From: Thermoplasmata archaeon
Lineage (GTDB): Archaea > Thermoplasmatota > Thermoplasmata > WALJ01
Direction: 5' to 3'
Assembly: GCA_015522885.1 (NCBI GenBank)
Contig: WALJ01000105.1
Span: 1 to 7,291 of the forward strand
Length of the DNA stretch: 7,291 bases
Below the pieces are notes generated by a model. That model saw only the letters and a list, made by a program, of their open reading frames with translations. It searched no databases and had not been told where the DNA came from. The number at the start of each line of letters is the position of its first letter. The stretch's first letter is position 1. Position numbers and translations under genes: made by a program. Below, one piece after another: positions 5,618 to 7,291 of the stretch.

Positions 5618-5899
5618 ATGGCAACTGAAAGCAGAATTGAGAAACTGCTCAAAGAAAGCGATGCCAGCATCCCGCGCGGAACAGTTTACCTTGTGGAAGA
5701 TAGATGTAAAGGCTGCGGATTGTGTATAGAATTCTGTCCGAAAAAGGTACTGGTGATGTCTGAGAAGTTCAATAAAAAGGGATATCATCCGCCGGAACTT
5801 GTCGAAGAGGAGCCGCTGAAAGTCTGCATAAACTGTGGTTTCTGCGAGAGAATATGTCCGGAATTTGCAATTTTTGTTAAAGAGAAGGAGGAGGTTTAA
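5618..5899 (+). CDS. korD: 2-oxoglutarate:ferredoxin oxidoreductase, delta (ferredoxin-like) subunit
   Basis: Small iron-sulfur subunit of 93 residues that should carry electrons from the catalytic subunits to external ferredoxin. Two 4Fe-4S motifs are intact: CKGCGLCIEFCP (C30, C33, C36, C40) and CINCGFCERICP (C70, C73, C76, C80). The spacer between them (KKGYHPPELVEEE) is typical of KorD, where the GY-P element recurs. Length matches the family. It leads the operon korD-korA-korB, the usual archaeal order. The ATG has a modest AGAAGG site seven bases upstream. The 3' end of the gene (5887-5895) contains the strong GGAGGAGGT element that serves whatever is translated next. VorD/PorD-type delta subunits are similar, so the assignment rests mostly on the adjacent korA. 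Confidence 0.9.
   Translation: MATESRIEKLLKESDASIPRGTVYLVEDRCKGCGLCIEFCPKKVLVMSEKFNKKGYHPPELVEEEPLKVCINCGFCERICPEFAIFVKEKEEV
5887..5895 (+). promoter_or_regulatory. Strong Shine-Dalgarno element at the end of korD, serving a tiny ORF
   Basis: GGAGGAGGT, containing GGAGGT at 5890-5895, is a near-ideal archaeal ribosome binding site six bases upstream of an ATG at 5902. It is about 65 bases from the korA start, too far to serve korA directly; korA has its own site at 5949-5953. This is the main reason to take the 18-codon ORF at 5902 seriously. Confidence 0.6.
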
Positions 5900-5901
5900 G
5901 G

Positions 5902-5958
5902 ATGAACGAGAGTTCAGCCGACATCTCCGTACGGAAAATAGATAATAAGGAGGAATAA
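5902..5958 (+). CDS. Possible 18-residue leader or coupling peptide between korD and korA
   Basis: ATG at 5902 opens an 18-codon ORF encoding MNESSADISVRKIDNKEE, stopping with TAA at 5956-5958, one base before the korA GTG at 5960. It is preceded by a strong GGAGGT site with a six-base gap, and it contains the korA ribosome binding site in its last codons. The peptide is polar and charged, with no membrane segment. Terminating ribosomes would be placed exactly on the korA start, so translational coupling is a reasonable inference. It may equally be a decayed gene end or a spacer in which the ribosome site is fortuitous (Gly/Glu codons GGA and GAG in korD make such runs easily). No function is known to me. 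Confidence 0.4.
   Translation: MNESSADISVRKIDNKEE
5949..5953 (+). promoter_or_regulatory. Ribosome binding site deciding the korA GTG start
   Basis: GGAGG at 5949-5953 is six bases before GTG 5960. It fixes korA initiation at this GTG codon; the next in-frame ATG codons are well inside the conserved domain. Confidence 0.75.
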
Positions 5959-5959
5959 A

Positions 5960-7096
5960 GTGAGCAAAGATGTTCTTGAGGGCCGTCATTTTTTGAGCGG
6001 TGATGTGGCTGCTGCCGAAGGTGCTCTGGCCGCTGGATGCACATTCTTCGGCGGATATCCCATAACACCTTCCAGCGAACTTGCGGAAAGGATGTCAAGG
6101 AGACTGCCGGAGGTGAAAGGAATATTCATACAGATGGAAGATGAGCTGGGGTCCATGGCTGCTATTTTGGGTGCTTCATGGGGCGGAAGAAAGAGCATGA
6201 CCGCAACATCCGGTCCCGGATTCAGCCTCATGATGGAAAATTATGGATTGGGAATAATGACAGAAACCCCCACGGTGATAGTTAATGTACAGAGAGGAGG
6301 ACCTTCCACGGGCCTTCCGACACTTTTGGGTCAGGGAGACATTATGCAGGCCAGATGGGGCTCGCACGGCCCCTATGAGGTCATAGCTCTATCCCCGGAA
6401 TCGCCTCAGGAATGCTTTGATTTTATGATTAAGGCATTCAATCTTGCGGAAAAGTACAGGCAGCCGGTGGTTGTTCTCATGGACGAATCCGTGGGACACC
6501 TGTTTGAGAGAGTGGAGATTCCTCCCAAGAAAGAGATAGAGATAGTCAACAGAAAGATAAGCACCGATAAGAAGCGACCTATCTACGAGCCGGATGAAGA
6601 CCTCATACCTCCGATGCCGCCTGTCGGAGAGGGCTTTGGCATCCATGTTACGGGCCTGACCCATGATGAAAGAGGATATCCGGTGATAACCGCAGAGGCT
6701 CAGGAAAATCTCGTAAGAAGGCTGAATGAAAAGATAAGAGTGCATGCGGACGACATCATCGACTATGAGGAATTCATGACCGAAGATGTCGAAGTACTTG
6801 TGATTGCATACGGAATAACCGCAAGGTCTGCAAGAAGGGCCATAATCATGGCCAGAGAAAAGGGGATAAAGGCCGGATTGCTCAGACTGAAGGTTATTTG
6901 GCCTTTCCCGACGAAAAAGCTCAGAAAGCTTGCAGAAGACATCCCGCACTTCGTTGTTGCGGAGGTAAACAACGGTCAGGCACTGGTGGAGGTCGAGAGG
7001 GCAATAAGAAGAGATGCCGTATTTGTAGGAAAGATGGGGGGAGAGCCTCACAGACCCGAGGAGATACTGAAAGGAATAAAGGAGGCACTCAAATGA
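5960..7096 (+). CDS. korA: 2-oxoglutarate:ferredoxin oxidoreductase, alpha subunit
   Basis: Catalytic subunit of 378 residues of the cytoplasmic, oxygen-sensitive enzyme that interconverts 2-oxoglutarate plus CoA and succinyl-CoA plus CO2 with ferredoxin. Conserved blocks of the pyrimidine domain are clear: AAGCTFFGGYPITPSSE (24-40), QMEDELGSMAAILGASWGG (58-76), TATSGPGFSLMMEN (81-94) and NVQRGGPSTG (109-118), followed by GQGDIMQARWGSHGPYEVIALSP. A transketolase C-terminal-like domain (about 260-378) includes LVIAYGITARSARRA and LLRLKVIWPFPTKKL. Full length for the family. These blocks agree best with KorA rather than pyruvate or branched-chain oxoacid paralogues. Start is GTG with a GGAGG site. 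Its TGA overlaps the korB ATG by four bases (ATGA, 7093-7096), indicating tight translational coupling within the operon. Depending on lineage it supplies succinyl-CoA or runs in the reductive direction. Confidence 0.93.
   Translation: MSKDVLEGRHFLSGDVAAAEGALAAGCTFFGGYPITPSSELAERMSRRLPEVKGIFIQMEDELGSMAAILGASWGGRKSMTATSGPGFSLMMENYGLGIMTETPTVIVNVQRGGPSTGLPTLLGQGDIMQARWGSHGPYEVIALSPESPQECFDFMIKAFNLAEKYRQPVVVLMDESVGHLFERVEIPPKKEIEIVNRKISTDKKRPIYEPDEDLIPPMPPVGEGFGIHVTGLTHDERGYPVITAEAQENLVRRLNEKIRVHADDIIDYEEFMTEDVEVLVIAYGITARSARRAIIMAREKGIKAGLLRLKVIWPFPTKKLRKLAEDIPHFVVAEVNNGQALVEVERAIRRDAVFVGKMGGEPHRPEEILKGIKEALK
7081..7085 (+). promoter_or_regulatory. Ribosome binding site of korB
   Basis: GGAGG at 7081-7085, inside the end of korA, lies seven bases before the korB ATG at 7093 and supports initiation within the ATGA overlap. 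Confidence 0.7.
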
Positions 7097-7291
7097 GCAT
7101 CATAGATGTGAACACTCATCCTCTCGATGAATACCTCAGAACCGAGAGACTGCCGCATGTGTGGTGCCCGGGCTGCGGGATAGGAACCGTTCTGGGGGCA
7201 TATCTCAGGGCTATGAAAAATGTGGGGCTGGACCCTAAGAAGACTGTTATGGTCTCCGGAATAGGATGCACCGGCAGAGCCGCCGGATACG
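7093..7291 (+). CDS. korB: 2-oxoglutarate:ferredoxin oxidoreductase, beta subunit (N-terminal part, cut by window edge)
   Basis: The first 66 residues of the thiamine diphosphate-binding beta subunit are visible. It begins MSIIDVNTHPLDEYLR, then HVWCPGCGIGTVLGAYLRA, whose CPGCG motif contributes two of the cysteines that bind the proximal 4Fe-4S cluster in this subunit family. VSGIGCTGRAAGY follows, matching the conserved SGIGCSGR block in the thiamine diphosphate site; here Thr replaces the more usual Ser. The gene continues past 7291. It overlaps korA by four bases and would be expected to be followed by korC, the gamma subunit, outside the window. The identity is secure from the first 66 residues together with korD and korA. 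Confidence 0.92.
   Translation, partial: MSIIDVNTHPLDEYLRTERLPHVWCPGCGIGTVLGAYLRAMKNVGLDPKKTVMVSGIGCTGRAAGY

Noticed and set aside
5342..5989. Long minus-strand frame across the hydrolase start and korD.
   Set aside because: It runs antisense to korD with its eight conserved cysteines and has no recognisable protein features.

Overview
The window reads as archaeal DNA, most likely from an anaerobic euryarchaeon; a Thermoplasmata-like lineage is my best guess, but this is inference and not proven by the sequence. Support comes from TATA boxes about 20-30 bases upstream of start codons (leaderless-type promoters), strong GGAGG ribosome binding sites inside operons, an archaeal-type Ser/His signal peptidase, a MinD/Mrp-type ATPase carrying a two-cluster ferredoxin insert, and a ferredoxin-dependent 2-oxoglutarate oxidoreductase.

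Layout. (1) 1-68: a possible minus-strand gene start running off the left edge. (2) 69-1211: an accessory-looking, AT-rich patch with a class I methyltransferase and a transposase remnant that keeps only the zinc ribbon and helix-turn-helix half. (3) 1328-3903, minus strand: a tight three-gene cluster read right to left as ferredoxin-containing MinD-like ATPase, unrecognised 229-residue protein, and signal peptidase I with an acidic cytoplasmic-type tail. (4) 3993-4742, plus strand: a secreted, C-terminally anchored, sequon-rich beta protein, divergent from the ATPase cluster and sharing a TATA region with it. (5) 4732-5478, minus strand: a YycJ/WalJ-type metallo-beta-lactamase-fold hydrolase, convergent with and overlapping the surface protein gene. 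(6) 5618 to the right edge: a korD-korA-korB operon, with korB cut by the edge and a possible 18-codon ORF between korD and korA.

How the genes work together. KorD, KorA and KorB are subunits of one enzyme that converts 2-oxoglutarate and CoA to succinyl-CoA and CO2 while reducing ferredoxin; korC would be expected just beyond the window. The signal peptidase could process exported proteins such as the one at 3993, but nothing shows that this one is its specific substrate. The methyltransferase and transposase remnant differ in base composition from the rest and look acquired.

No gene-free stretch exceeds about 120 bases. I saw no rRNA, tRNA, CRISPR array, riboswitch or replication origin. 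I did not find a convincing new multi-gene system. The best leads are the tiny ORF in the kor operon, the composition junction at 60-100, and the unrecognised gene between the ATPase and the signal peptidase.
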